From Anaerolineae bacterium (GTDB lineage Bacteria > Chloroflexota > Anaerolineae > Aggregatilineales > Phototrophicaceae), in contig JALHNB010000012.1 of NCBI GenBank assembly GCA_022843745.1, positions 1-64,000 of the forward strand: 64,000 nt of DNA, in the 5' to 3' direction. Positions 23,231 to 31,548 of the stretch are shown one piece after another. How positions within the stretch are numbered: position 1 is the stretch's first letter; each line of letters opens with the position of its first letter. The translations under genes were made by a program, and so were the position numbers. Under the pieces are notes generated by a model. That model was not told the origin of the DNA. It saw only the letters and a list, made by a program, of their open reading frames with translations, and ran no database searches.

Positions 23231-25924
23231 CTACCCCGTCGTTTTCATCCCCGCCGCGATGCCGTTGACCGTCGCCAGCACCGCGTCCAACACGCGCTCA
23301 TACTCCGGCGTGTCCGGCTCAAGGGTGCGCAGTTCGCGTAAAAGTGCGACCTGGATGAAATTCAGCGGATCGACATACGGGTTGCGCCGTTCAATCGAGC
23401 GTTTGATGACAGGTACGTCGTCGAGTACCTCATTTTGCTTCAGAATCGCGGCGATCATGCGGCAGGTACGCTCATGTTCGTCCTTGATGCGGCTGAAAAT
23501 TTCGTCGCGAATCGCGGCATCATCAACCAGTGAAGCGTAGAGTTCGGCGATTCCCATATCGGCTTTTGCCACGTCAAGCTGCAAATTCTGGATTACGGTG
23601 TTGAAGAACGGCCAGCGCCCAACCATCTCTTGCAGCAGTTCCAGATTATCAGCTTTTTGCTGGCTGAATGTCTCCAGCGCCGTACCTGTGCCATACCAGC
23701 TTGGGATGATGGCGCGGCTTTGCATCCACGAAAACACCCAGGGAATAGCGCGGATCGACTCAAAGCCACCTTTCGCACGTTTAGCAGGACGCGAACTGAT
23801 CGGCAAACGTGCCAGTTCGCTGATCGGCGTGGCGTGCTGCCAGTATTCGATAAAGCCCGGTGTCTCATAAACCAGCGAACGATAGGCTTTTTGCCCCAAC
23901 TGTGCCATTTCAGCCATCGCGGCAGGCCACTGCGGTAAAACTTCGGTTTCCAGCGGCGCACCCATCGCGATCAGGCCAGCGTGCATCACCTGATGCACAT
24001 GCCGTCGGGCAATGTCAGCGTTGCCATAGCGGTAGGCGATGACTTCACCCTGCTCGGTAATTTTGATACCCCCGCGCAGCGAAAGCGGTGGCTGCGAAAG
24101 AATCGAGCGATTGGTTGGCCCCCCGCCCCGCCCAATACTGCCGCCGCGTCCATGAAAAAGCTGAAGTGAGACTCCCCGTGCCGCGCATAACTCCGTCAAT
24201 GTTTGCTGCGCGTCGTAGAGATTCCAGTTGGAGGCCAGATAGCCGCCGTCCTTGCTGCTGTCGGAATAGCCGATCATGATTTGCTGGCGGAGTCCGCGCC
24301 GCACGCCACGTACTTCCATGTGCTTGATGTATTTGGGGTTATCGAACAGCGTGGTCATGATCGCCGTGCCGCGATGCAGGTCGTCAATCGTCTCGAACAG
24401 CGGCACGAGATCGACATGATCCTGAATCCGCACTTCGTTCGCCAGCAGCAGCATGGTCAGAATATCGCTCGGCTGCTGGCTCATACTGGAAATCACACTG
24501 TCAATCGCGATTTCCCCATACTGCCGATGCGCCTGGGCGATCATGCGCCATGTGTTAATCACACGCTGCGTCGTCTCGGAAAAGCCGGAGACATCCGTCG
24601 GGAAGAACGGACGTGGGTTGCCAATTTCCCGCGTGAGAAGCGCCTGTTTTTCGACTTCCGGCAGCGCTTTATAATCCTCGCACAGGCCGTAGTAGGCGAA
24701 TAATTCGTGCATGGCTGTTGCCTGCAAGCGCGCATCCTCGCGAATATCCAGCGGGACGAGATGCAACCCGAATAATCGCACTTTGCGGATCAGGCGCAGC
24801 AGCGAACCGTTGGCGACGTGCAGCCCTTTATTTTCGCGGAGGCTGTCATCCACCAGCAGCAGGTCGCGCAGGAGTTCACGGCTGCTCTGGTAGGTGTCGT
24901 CGTTGAGCTTGTTCCAGATGGCTTCCATCTGTTGGCGGTAGATTTCGCCGGGATATCGGGCGGCGACTTTTTCGTCGGTGACGGTTTTCAGTAATGGTTC
25001 AGAAATACTTGCCTCGTCCACCGATTGTGTATAGTGTTCGCGCAGCGTCTCAATTTCACTCAGATAGGCATTCCGCGCCGCCTGCCGCAGAGTCGCCAGT
25101 GTTTCCAGTGTGACGTCGCTCGTGACGTTCGGGTTTCCGTCGCGATCCCCGCCGATCCACGACCCATAGCGCAGAATAGCCGGTGGATTTGACCAGTCAT
25201 GCCCCGGATAATGCTTATTCAGGCTGGCTTCCAGGTCGTCATAAATATCAATAGCCACGTCCATGATGACGGTTGTGATGAAGTACAGGCCAAAATCGAC
25301 TTCATCGCTGACCATCGTCCGCGAGGCGCGTGTGGCGCGTGTCTGCCACAGTTCTTCGATTTCCTCGCGCAGACCCGCCTCCAAAGTGCGCTCCTCACGT
25401 GGTGTCAGGCTTTGGCGATCCCGCACCGCCATCATGCGGGTGATTTCGCGCAGTTTAATGAGGACTTCCTTGCGCTTGGCTTCGGAAGGATGCGCGGTCA
25501 GCACCAGACGGACGCGCAGATGATCAAGCAAATGCTGCATATCTTCAGCGGTCATCCCGGTTTGGTGCAGCGTTTGGATGGCATCGTCAATTGACTCGGA
25601 CAATACGCCTTCGCTTTCACGTTGGCGCAGCACCCGGACGCGCTGTTGATCTTCTGCGATATTGATGAGCTGAAAATAATTGCTGAAGGCTTTTATCAGA
25701 ACGCGCCTGGCATCCAGATCGAGGCCGTTAATCATCATCGCGAGATGAGCAGTGGCATCCGGTTGGTGCTGACGACGGGTTTTGGCGAGTGCGCGAACCC
25801 TCTCGACCAGATCGAAAGCCTCATCGCCGCTTTGTTCGCGGATCGTCTCGCCGAGCAGGTTGCCGAGCAAACGAATATCAAAGCTCAAATTGCCGACTAA
25901 ATCTAGCGTTCCTGTATCGCGCAC
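23231..25924 (-). CDS. ppc: Phosphoenolpyruvate carboxylase
   Basis: Anaplerotic enzyme converting PEP and bicarbonate to oxaloacetate. At 897 aa it is full length. Diagnostic motifs are LTAHPSEAKRK with catalytic His145 (Ser replaces the usual Thr), GGDRDGNPNVT, GYSDSSKDGGYL, the glycine-rich loop FHGRGGSIGRGGGPT and RAIPWVFSWMQSR. The last residues are NGIAAGMKTTG, close to the usual NTG end. A GTG start at 25924 is preceded by AGGGAG at eight bases. Likely transcribed alone or with carbonic anhydrase downstream. Confidence 0.96.
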   Translation of the reverse strand: MRDTGTLDLVGNLSFDIRLLGNLLGETIREQSGDEAFDLVERVRALAKTRRQHQPDATAHLAMMINGLDLDARRVLIKAFSNYFQLINIAEDQQRVRVLRQRESEGVLSESIDDAIQTLHQTGMTAEDMQHLLDHLRVRLVLTAHPSEAKRKEVLIKLREITRMMAVRDRQSLTPREERTLEAGLREEIEELWQTRATRASRTMVSDEVDFGLYFITTVIMDVAIDIYDDLEASLNKHYPGHDWSNPPAILRYGSWIGGDRDGNPNVTSDVTLETLATLRQAARNAYLSEIETLREHYTQSVDEASISEPLLKTVTDEKVAARYPGEIYRQQMEAIWNKLNDDTYQSSRELLRDLLLVDDSLRENKGLHVANGSLLRLIRKVRLFGLHLVPLDIREDARLQATAMHELFAYYGLCEDYKALPEVEKQALLTREIGNPRPFFPTDVSGFSETTQRVINTWRMIAQAHRQYGEIAIDSVISSMSQQPSDILTMLLLANEVRIQDHVDLVPLFETIDDLHRGTAIMTTLFDNPKYIKHMEVRGVRRGLRQQIMIGYSDSSKDGGYLASNWNLYDAQQTLTELCAARGVSLQLFHGRGGSIGRGGGPTNRSILSQPPLSLRGGIKITEQGEVIAYRYGNADIARRHVHQVMHAGLIAMGAPLETEVLPQWPAAMAEMAQLGQKAYRSLVYETPGFIEYWQHATPISELARLPISSRPAKRAKGGFESIRAIPWVFSWMQSRAIIPSWYGTGTALETFSQQKADNLELLQEMVGRWPFFNTVIQNLQLDVAKADMGIAELYASLVDDAAIRDEIFSRIKDEHERTCRMIAAILKQNEVLDDVPVIKRSIERRNPYVDPLNFIQVALLRELRTLEPDTPEYERVLDAVLATVNGIAAGMKTTG

Positions 25925-26004
25925 GATGGCAGCTCCCTATTTTCAGTTTTATCAACAATAGTATTGCGGGCTTCGTTATCGGATGAATTCAAAAAAAGGT
26001 ACAA

Positions 26005-26010
26005 TATAAT
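26005..26010 (+). promoter_or_regulatory. Candidate -10 box for the gene at 26061
   Basis: A perfect TATAAT lies 50 bp upstream of the ATG. No good -35 is present at the usual spacing, so the assignment is tentative. Confidence 0.35.
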
Positions 26011-26060
26011 CAATCAATTCACGGTCAGATTTTACAGCGAATGTTCGTGGATACAAAACG

Positions 26061-26540
26061 ATGACAAAAAATTCAGGCCAGAGAGATTTTAGAACGCTGC
26101 TTTTATGTGTGATAGCACTCCCCATATTGGTCGGCGTTGGTGCGCTGGTATCCCTCCAATCTTCCAAACCCACATTTGACCCCGCCAGCTTTGGACTGCC
26201 TGAATTTGTCGGCGATTTTCGGATACTGATTGTTCAAACCTCAGATAACACCGTTTGTATGTTGCCTATAGAAAAGAGTCTGACCTTACAGGCACTTGTA
26301 CCAGGGGCAAAAGCTTTGCTCGACCATGACCCAATACCCGTTGAAAGTATTCAGGCTCTCAAGGAACAAGGTTGGGATATTTTATATACTGGGCCTGAGA
26401 CAACGCGGGAAGAAAGTGTGAAGGTGATTGAGGACAGGAATGAACATAATCGAGCGAATGGATGTTTCAGATCGTATGCCAACCTGTTTGCAAAGTATGA
26501 ACACCTTATAACCTGGAGTCCTCTTATTCCCGCCCCATAA
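26061..26540 (+). CDS. Small membrane-anchored protein of unknown function
   Basis: A 159-aa protein that I do not recognise. A single hydrophobic segment (about residues 12-33, LLLCVIALPILVGVGALVSL) follows a short basic N-terminus, giving a signal anchor with the rest outside. The outer part contains two Cys residues (near VCMLPIE and NGCFRSY), which could form a disulfide. It is divergent from ppc and about 90 bp before the SH3/peptidase gene. No homologous domain can be named. Confidence 0.6.
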   Translation: MTKNSGQRDFRTLLLCVIALPILVGVGALVSLQSSKPTFDPASFGLPEFVGDFRILIVQTSDNTVCMLPIEKSLTLQALVPGAKALLDHDPIPVESIQALKEQGWDILYTGPETTREESVKVIEDRNEHNRANGCFRSYANLFAKYEHLITWSPLIPAP

Positions 26541-26633
26541 CAAATATGTACCTCTTATTCAGCAAACATCAAGGCTAGTCTCTTGTTTCAATCGCTATGA
26601 TTGAAGTAGAGGATTAAGGAGAAAAAATCAACG

Positions 26634-27953
26634 ATGTCGAATTTTTTTGTGACCATTCGCGGGATTGTCGAAAATCCATCCATTACTGAAATCAATATTC
26701 GATCATCCCCCAGCACCAGCGGCACGTTTCTATTTAAAGCGCCCGTTGGCATGGCGAATCTGCCTGTGATCGAAGTCGCGGCGGACGCTGAGGGTAAAAA
26801 TTTCCAGAACAAAATTTATAACTGGCTCAAAGTGACCTTCCCCAGCGGTCAGGCAGGTTGGGCGCGTGACGATCTGGTCGAAGTGAGCGGCGATGGCTCG
26901 GCTTTCGGCTATGGCGTGGTGGCGAATAAAACGCTGGCTTTTGCGTTGAATAGAGCCGTGCTTGCCGCGCCTGTTCCTGCTGCGCCCCCTGCTCCCGCCG
27001 CACCTGCCAGCCCTGCTGTTCCCGCCAGAGCCGCTGCTCCAGTTGCTCCGGCAGCCCCCGCCCCTGCTGCTCCTGCCGCGCCTGTGCCTGCACCCAGGCC
27101 GGATGTGCCAGTCGCGCCCGCAGCGCCTACTGTTCCCGCTGGTGCGACGATTGCCAAAGGGGTTTGCACCGCTATCGTGATTATGCGCGACGGCGCGAAT
27201 GCCCGCAGCGCCCCAACCACGACTGGCGCACTGGTTTTCAAAGCCCCACGTGATGCCAGCTTTAAGATCGAACAGGTACGTCAAGGCGATGGCGGCGACA
27301 CGTTTAAATGGGTGAATGGCACGCTTCAGGGTCAAAAGGTCTGGATGCGCGAGGACGTGCTGCGCTACGAGGGCGATACTGAATTTTACGGTCTCGGCAA
27401 GCCGGATTTGTACCCTGCCCCGATGAAAAACCGCTGGTGGGTGCGCGGCTTTACGGGCGTGAATCCTGCCGATCATTGGGGATGGGATTTCGGCGCAGCA
27501 ACGGGTGAACCGATTTTTTGCGGCCCCAAAGGTGGGCTGGTCACGGCATCGGTTGAATGCGTCAAGTGTGCGGGCGGCAAAAGCTTTAAAAATTTTGGCA
27601 TCGGCCTCAGCAACCCCACCGCGCTTGGCGACCCGGCCTGGAATTTTGGCTACGGGCATTATGTGATCGTGCGTTATCTCAACGAGGTACTGCCCGAATC
27701 CAGCAAGCAGCTCTTGGAGCAAAAAGGATTGGCAGGCGGGCATCTGTTCGCGATGTACGCCCATCTCGACAGTCGTGCGGTCAACGCGGGTGTCACGCTT
27801 GGCCCGAACGCGCTGGTCGGCACTTGCGGCGATACGGGCAACTCAGAAGCGACACATCTGCATCTCGAAGTTCGCGCGTCCACCAACCCGAATGATCCCT
27901 GGGCGAATATGAAGAAAAATCTGCTCGATCCGGTGATTTTATTCGGGCGTTAG
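26634..27953 (+). CDS. SH3-domain protein with M23 (LytM-type) peptidase domain
   Basis: A 439-aa putative cell-wall hydrolase. Residues about 1-105 and 175-250 are two bacterial SH3-like modules (INIRSSPSTSGTFLFKAP; NARSAPTTTGALVFKAP). They are joined by a Pro/Ala linker (about 115-170). The C-terminus is an M23 metallopeptidase-like domain with zinc-site motifs HWGWDFG and THLHLEVR and the intermediate VGTCGDTGNS. No signal peptide or membrane segment is visible at the N-terminus, which is odd for a wall enzyme. Its first module is nearly duplicated in the next gene. Confidence 0.82.
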   Translation: MSNFFVTIRGIVENPSITEINIRSSPSTSGTFLFKAPVGMANLPVIEVAADAEGKNFQNKIYNWLKVTFPSGQAGWARDDLVEVSGDGSAFGYGVVANKTLAFALNRAVLAAPVPAAPPAPAAPASPAVPARAAAPVAPAAPAPAAPAAPVPAPRPDVPVAPAAPTVPAGATIAKGVCTAIVIMRDGANARSAPTTTGALVFKAPRDASFKIEQVRQGDGGDTFKWVNGTLQGQKVWMREDVLRYEGDTEFYGLGKPDLYPAPMKNRWWVRGFTGVNPADHWGWDFGAATGEPIFCGPKGGLVTASVECVKCAGGKSFKNFGIGLSNPTALGDPAWNFGYGHYVIVRYLNEVLPESSKQLLEQKGLAGGHLFAMYAHLDSRAVNAGVTLGPNALVGTCGDTGNSEATHLHLEVRASTNPNDPWANMKKNLLDPVILFGR

Positions 27954-27965
27954 AGAGTGTGTCAG

Positions 27966-28131
27966 CAAAAGGTAGAGGACTGAGTACCCAGGACTGAAGA
28001 CTGAGTCTAAGTACAAAATCCTGAGTACCGAGTGCTGAGTAAAAGATAGATTCCGAAACTCAGCACTCAGCACTTTAAACTCAGCACTATTTTCACTCAG
28101 TTCTCTAGCCTCAGTCCTCAGTCCTAAAAAG
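27966..28131. repeat. CTGAGT/ACTCAG repeat cluster
   Basis: An intergenic stretch built from repeated words: GACTGAG, AGTGCTGAGT on the left, and ACTCAGCACT, CCTCAGTCCT on the right, so that left and right halves are inverted. It is the fuller copy of the repeat at 19895-19977. It lies between two co-directional SH3-protein genes. Confidence 0.65.
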
Positions 28132-28156
28132 GCTGATCGCCAAAAAGGAATTTAAA

Positions 28157-29365
28157 ATGACAAGTAACCAGATTTTTACGGCAACGATTCGTGGGATACC
28201 GGAAAACCCCAGCATCAAAGAGATCAACATTCGCTCTGGCCCAGCGACAGTCAATATGCTGGTGCTGAAAGCAGCAGTCGGCGTGAGTGGCCTGACGATC
28301 CTCGACGTGATGCCGGATTCGCAGGGGAGTGTTTTTCAGGGCAAAATCTATCAGTGGTTTAAGCTGCAATTCCCGAATACCGTCGTCGGTTGGGCGCGTG
28401 ATGATCTGATTTCGATTTCCGGCGATGGTCGCGCATTCGGCTATGGCAATATTCTCACGCCCACTTTTGCCTTCACATTGACTCGCAACGCCGCGCCTGT
28501 CCCCGCGCCGCCTGTAACACTTGTGCCACCTGTTGTAATACCCGGCCCACCTGTAGTGACTACACCTGTCCCTGCGCCGCCTGCACCTGTCGCACCCGCC
28601 GCGCCAGTACCTGCACCGCCGCCGCCTGCTCCTCCTGCCGCGCCCGTCACGCTCGATTTGAATCGGGTGCGGATCGCGGCGTTTAATATCACGGCGGGAT
28701 TTGAAGGCGGCGGCTACAGCACGTACCAGAATTACGATGCGGGCATTGTCAGTTATGGTCGTTTCCAATTTACGCTCGTCACCGATGGCATTTTCCGGCT
28801 GATCGATATGTTCTCGTCGCGCTCAGGCAGCGGGATTGCGGCGGAACTGCGCGGCAGCTATATGGAACGTGCGCGTAAAAATGACCCGACGCTGCGTCAG
28901 GATCAGCGTTTTAAGCAGTTGCTCATCGAAGCAGGCAGAGACCCGGTGATGCAGGCCGCGCAGGACGAACTGGCGACGGAAAAATACTGGAATGTCGTGC
29001 TGGACTTGAGCATCAGGCCGCGCGGGTATCAGACTGCACTGGCACACGCGCTCATTTTCGACATGGGTATCAATTTCGGCACTCGTCACGGCTTCATCAC
29101 CAAAGCGGAAGAAGAATCCGGCTTTTCGGCGCGTACCAATGTCAGTGGAAACCTACCCGCCGAGCAAAAAATCATCACGCGGCTGGCGGAAATTCGCAAG
29201 CAGTCGCATGACCGTCAGGCCGAACGCGATAATTTGCCTGGCCTGCGTGTGCGCGGTGATTTCTGGGTGAATTTCTGCAAACAAGGCGATTGGGATTTAC
29301 AGGGTGATTCCAACGGCATGGTGACGGTCAAGCCGGGTGTCATCGTCAAAGTGCGAAATTTCTGA
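28157..29365 (+). CDS. SH3-domain protein with chitosanase (GH46)-like domain
   Basis: A 402-aa protein. Its N-terminal module (about residues 1-110: TIRGIPENPSIKEINIRSGPATVNMLVLKA, then VGWARDDLISISGDGRAFGYGN) is paralogous to that of the previous gene. A Pro-rich linker (about 115-172) follows. The C-terminal 225 residues contain ITAGFEGGGYSTYQNYDAG and IVSYGRFQFT, resembling the catalytic entrance of GH46 chitosanases with a candidate acid Glu. It probably cuts an amino-sugar polymer. No signal peptide is visible. The two genes look like tandem duplicates that received different catalytic ends. Confidence 0.7.
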   Translation: MTSNQIFTATIRGIPENPSIKEINIRSGPATVNMLVLKAAVGVSGLTILDVMPDSQGSVFQGKIYQWFKLQFPNTVVGWARDDLISISGDGRAFGYGNILTPTFAFTLTRNAAPVPAPPVTLVPPVVIPGPPVVTTPVPAPPAPVAPAAPVPAPPPPAPPAAPVTLDLNRVRIAAFNITAGFEGGGYSTYQNYDAGIVSYGRFQFTLVTDGIFRLIDMFSSRSGSGIAAELRGSYMERARKNDPTLRQDQRFKQLLIEAGRDPVMQAAQDELATEKYWNVVLDLSIRPRGYQTALAHALIFDMGINFGTRHGFITKAEEESGFSARTNVSGNLPAEQKIITRLAEIRKQSHDRQAERDNLPGLRVRGDFWVNFCKQGDWDLQGDSNGMVTVKPGVIVKVRNF

Positions 29366-29382
29366 GGATAGGCGCTTTTGCC

Positions 29383-30048
29383 TTGACTGATCACGCACCA
29401 CTCCCTTCGAAAAAACTAAGCCTGCTGCAACAGCATTGGCCTTTGCTTGCAGCAGGCGTGTCGTTATTTTTTGCCTTGTTGATATTTTTCTATATCCGCA
29501 ATCAGTTTAGCGCCGCTTATCCAAATTTCTACCAGCCAGAAAATAGCGAAACCGTTGAATATTGGACGCTGCTATCTAGCCATGAATCCCTCGGATACCC
29601 CTTCTCAGGATACCTGATTCTATTGGCTATCCTTATTGTGGTAGTCGGCTCCTGGACTGCTGTTGGATATTCACAAACGAACCGACTGGCCGTTGTTGGT
29701 TTGGCTTTGGCTGCTAATGGGTTTGCCCTCTTGACCTGCGCCAGTCTATTTTTGTCGCCAGTCTTAGCAGACGGGACAGTGATGCGTCATATTGAGACTG
29801 TCGAATTTGGAGAACATACTTATCATGCGACTTTCTCCAGAACACGCGGCGGTGGGGCGGATTGGGTTGAATCAAGATATTTATTATTCGAATGTGACCA
29901 AGGATGAGCAATTTGCCAACCGATTTACTGGCAATATGATATTCCTTATGAGCCAGTGGAGAAAGTATCGTTGGTACTCGACTCTAGTAAAAGCAAACTG
30001 GACTTTTGGGTTGATGGTGAGACTGTTTTTACTGTGCAATCCAGTTGA
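29383..30048 (+). pseudogene. Membrane protein gene interrupted by in-frame TGA
   Basis: A TTG start behind GAGGATAGG opens a frame encoding a multi-span membrane protein (hydrophobic segments near residues 20-42, 65-92 and 97-122). The frame meets TGA at 29905-29907 but continues open for 46 more codons to TGA at 30046-30048. The extension reads as real protein (PIYWQYDIPYEPVEKVSLVL, then SKLDFWVDGETVFTVQSS), so the internal TGA most likely replaced TGG. It may be a nonsense mutation, a sequencing error or a readthrough site. Without readthrough the product is 174 aa. The family is not recognised. Confidence 0.6.
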
Positions 30049-30084
30049 CCTAACACCGACTCATGTACCGCGCTGTATGCCCAC

Positions 30085-30240
30085 CGTCCACCAATAACAG
30101 ATACCCCATAATGAAAGAGGAAGTATTCGACGCCATTTTTGCATCTATGCTTGCAACAGCTTACCTTTCCACCTGGCGCAAACGCCTGCCAAAAGTCATC
30201 GACACGACAAGACAATATCAGTAAACTCATAGTCGTTCGT
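30085..30240 (-). mobile_element. Remnant of an IS982-like transposase N-terminus
   Basis: On the minus strand, from 30240, the frame reads MSLLILSCRVDDFWQAFAP. The next frame continues RWKGKLLQA, stop, MQKWRR. The order VDDFxQAFxPxWxxxLL...R resembles the start of IS982-type transposases, with a frameshift and stop codon showing decay. No terminal inverted repeats or remaining catalytic part were found. It sits just downstream of the interrupted membrane gene. Confidence 0.4.
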
Positions 30241-30274
30241 TTTTTAGAAGCGCTAACGAAAGCAGATAATCGAC

Positions 30275-31363
30275 ATGAGTGAGCCTCGGCAGAACATCGC
30301 TGCAACAAGCCTGCATCAAAGGTCTATCGTGATTGATGGTCACTCAGATTTTCTGGTGGCGCTGGCGGATGGTCGGATGCACCTGTGTGACCGTGTGGAA
30401 GTGGAATCACCACAGACCTGGGATGGCGCATCCTATGTGCGGATGACACCCATGAAAACGCCCTATACTCTCGATCCCTATTCGCTTTGGTATGGATGTA
30501 TGGGCCAGTATGATATTCCACGCTGGCGAGAGGGCGGTGTCACGGCTCAAGTGCTGGCGATTTACCTCAGTGAAGACGAACTGCATAGCCCCCTCGAACG
30601 AGCGTTGGATATGGTAGCCGCCTTTCACCACGAGATCGAAGCCAACCCTGACACACTGCTGCACGCAACAACGGCTGCCGACATCCGCCGCGCCAAAGTC
30701 GAGGACAAAACAGCGCTCCTGTTGAGCTTTGAAGGCGGTGAGCCTTTAGGACGTAATCTCACGCTGCTTGATATTTTTTATCGTCTCGGCCTGCGCATGA
30801 TTTCGCTGACGCACAGCCGTCGCAACGACCTGGCAGACGGAACGCAGTTTCACACTCAGACTGGTGGATTGACTTCGCTGGGGCATGAACTTATCGAGCG
30901 CATGAATACGCTGGGCATGGTCATTGATCTGGCTCATTTGAGTGATGCCGGGGTGTGGGAAGTGGTGGAAAGATCGAAATCTCCCGTGATTTATTCGCAC
31001 ACCTCCATAGGCGACTCACCCGGCTACAAAACCGCCCTGACTGCCATTGATCCACAGCATGGAACATCCAAACTGCGGGCGGTAGCTGATAAAGGAGGTG
31101 TTGCCTGCGCAATTTTCTTCAATCAGGCCGATGCCAACGCCATCGTAGATGACATCGAAACGATGATCGACCATGTTGGCCCAGACCACGTTGGCATTGG
31201 CAGCGATTTTTTTAGCCTTGCTTATGTACCGCGCGATGTAGAAGATATATCGAAGCTGCCCCGGCTGACCGAAGCAATGGTCGAGCGCGGCTTCAGCGAT
31301 GACACCATCGAAAAGGTGTTAGGGGGCAACCTGCTTCGGGTATTCGAGTCTGTGCTGAAGTGA
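30275..31363 (+). CDS. Membrane dipeptidase (renal dipeptidase, peptidase M19)
   Basis: A 362-aa zinc dipeptidase. The metal-binding HxD is IDGHSDFLVAL (about residues 21-31). The bridging Glu is in SFEGGEPLG, the later His ligands in SLTHSRRNDLADGT and IYSHTSIGDSPGYK, and the final Asp in GIGSDFF. The layout agrees with M19 dipeptidases that split dipeptides, including D-amino-acid dipeptides from the cell wall. No signal peptide is seen, so a cytoplasmic role is likely. Confidence 0.92.
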   Translation: MSEPRQNIAATSLHQRSIVIDGHSDFLVALADGRMHLCDRVEVESPQTWDGASYVRMTPMKTPYTLDPYSLWYGCMGQYDIPRWREGGVTAQVLAIYLSEDELHSPLERALDMVAAFHHEIEANPDTLLHATTAADIRRAKVEDKTALLLSFEGGEPLGRNLTLLDIFYRLGLRMISLTHSRRNDLADGTQFHTQTGGLTSLGHELIERMNTLGMVIDLAHLSDAGVWEVVERSKSPVIYSHTSIGDSPGYKTALTAIDPQHGTSKLRAVADKGGVACAIFFNQADANAIVDDIETMIDHVGPDHVGIGSDFFSLAYVPRDVEDISKLPRLTEAMVERGFSDDTIEKVLGGNLLRVFESVLK

Positions 31364-31548
31364 TGACTGTGTGAGATACCCAACCAGGCCAAAAGATTTT
31401 CCAGATAAGCGTTTACGCCTTCACCACACCTGAGACAAGCCCTCGAATGCGTGTCTCTGAAAACTCACCGAAAAATTCACCGTAACTTTTTCGCTCCTCT
31501 CCTGTCGTATTGAGCAGTAACCTTTATTCATCGACTGGAGTTTCTACT

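Noticed and set aside
26730-27764. Long minus-strand open frame opposite the SH3/M23 gene
   Set aside because: It is rich in Arg and low-complexity sequence, opposite a well-supported gene, and arises from the G/C-rich third positions and Pro/Ala linker of that gene.
29880-29910. Selenocysteine at the internal TGA of the membrane gene
   Set aside because: The local context (CDQG-TGA-AICQ) is not a known redox motif and no SECIS-like hairpin is evident immediately downstream.
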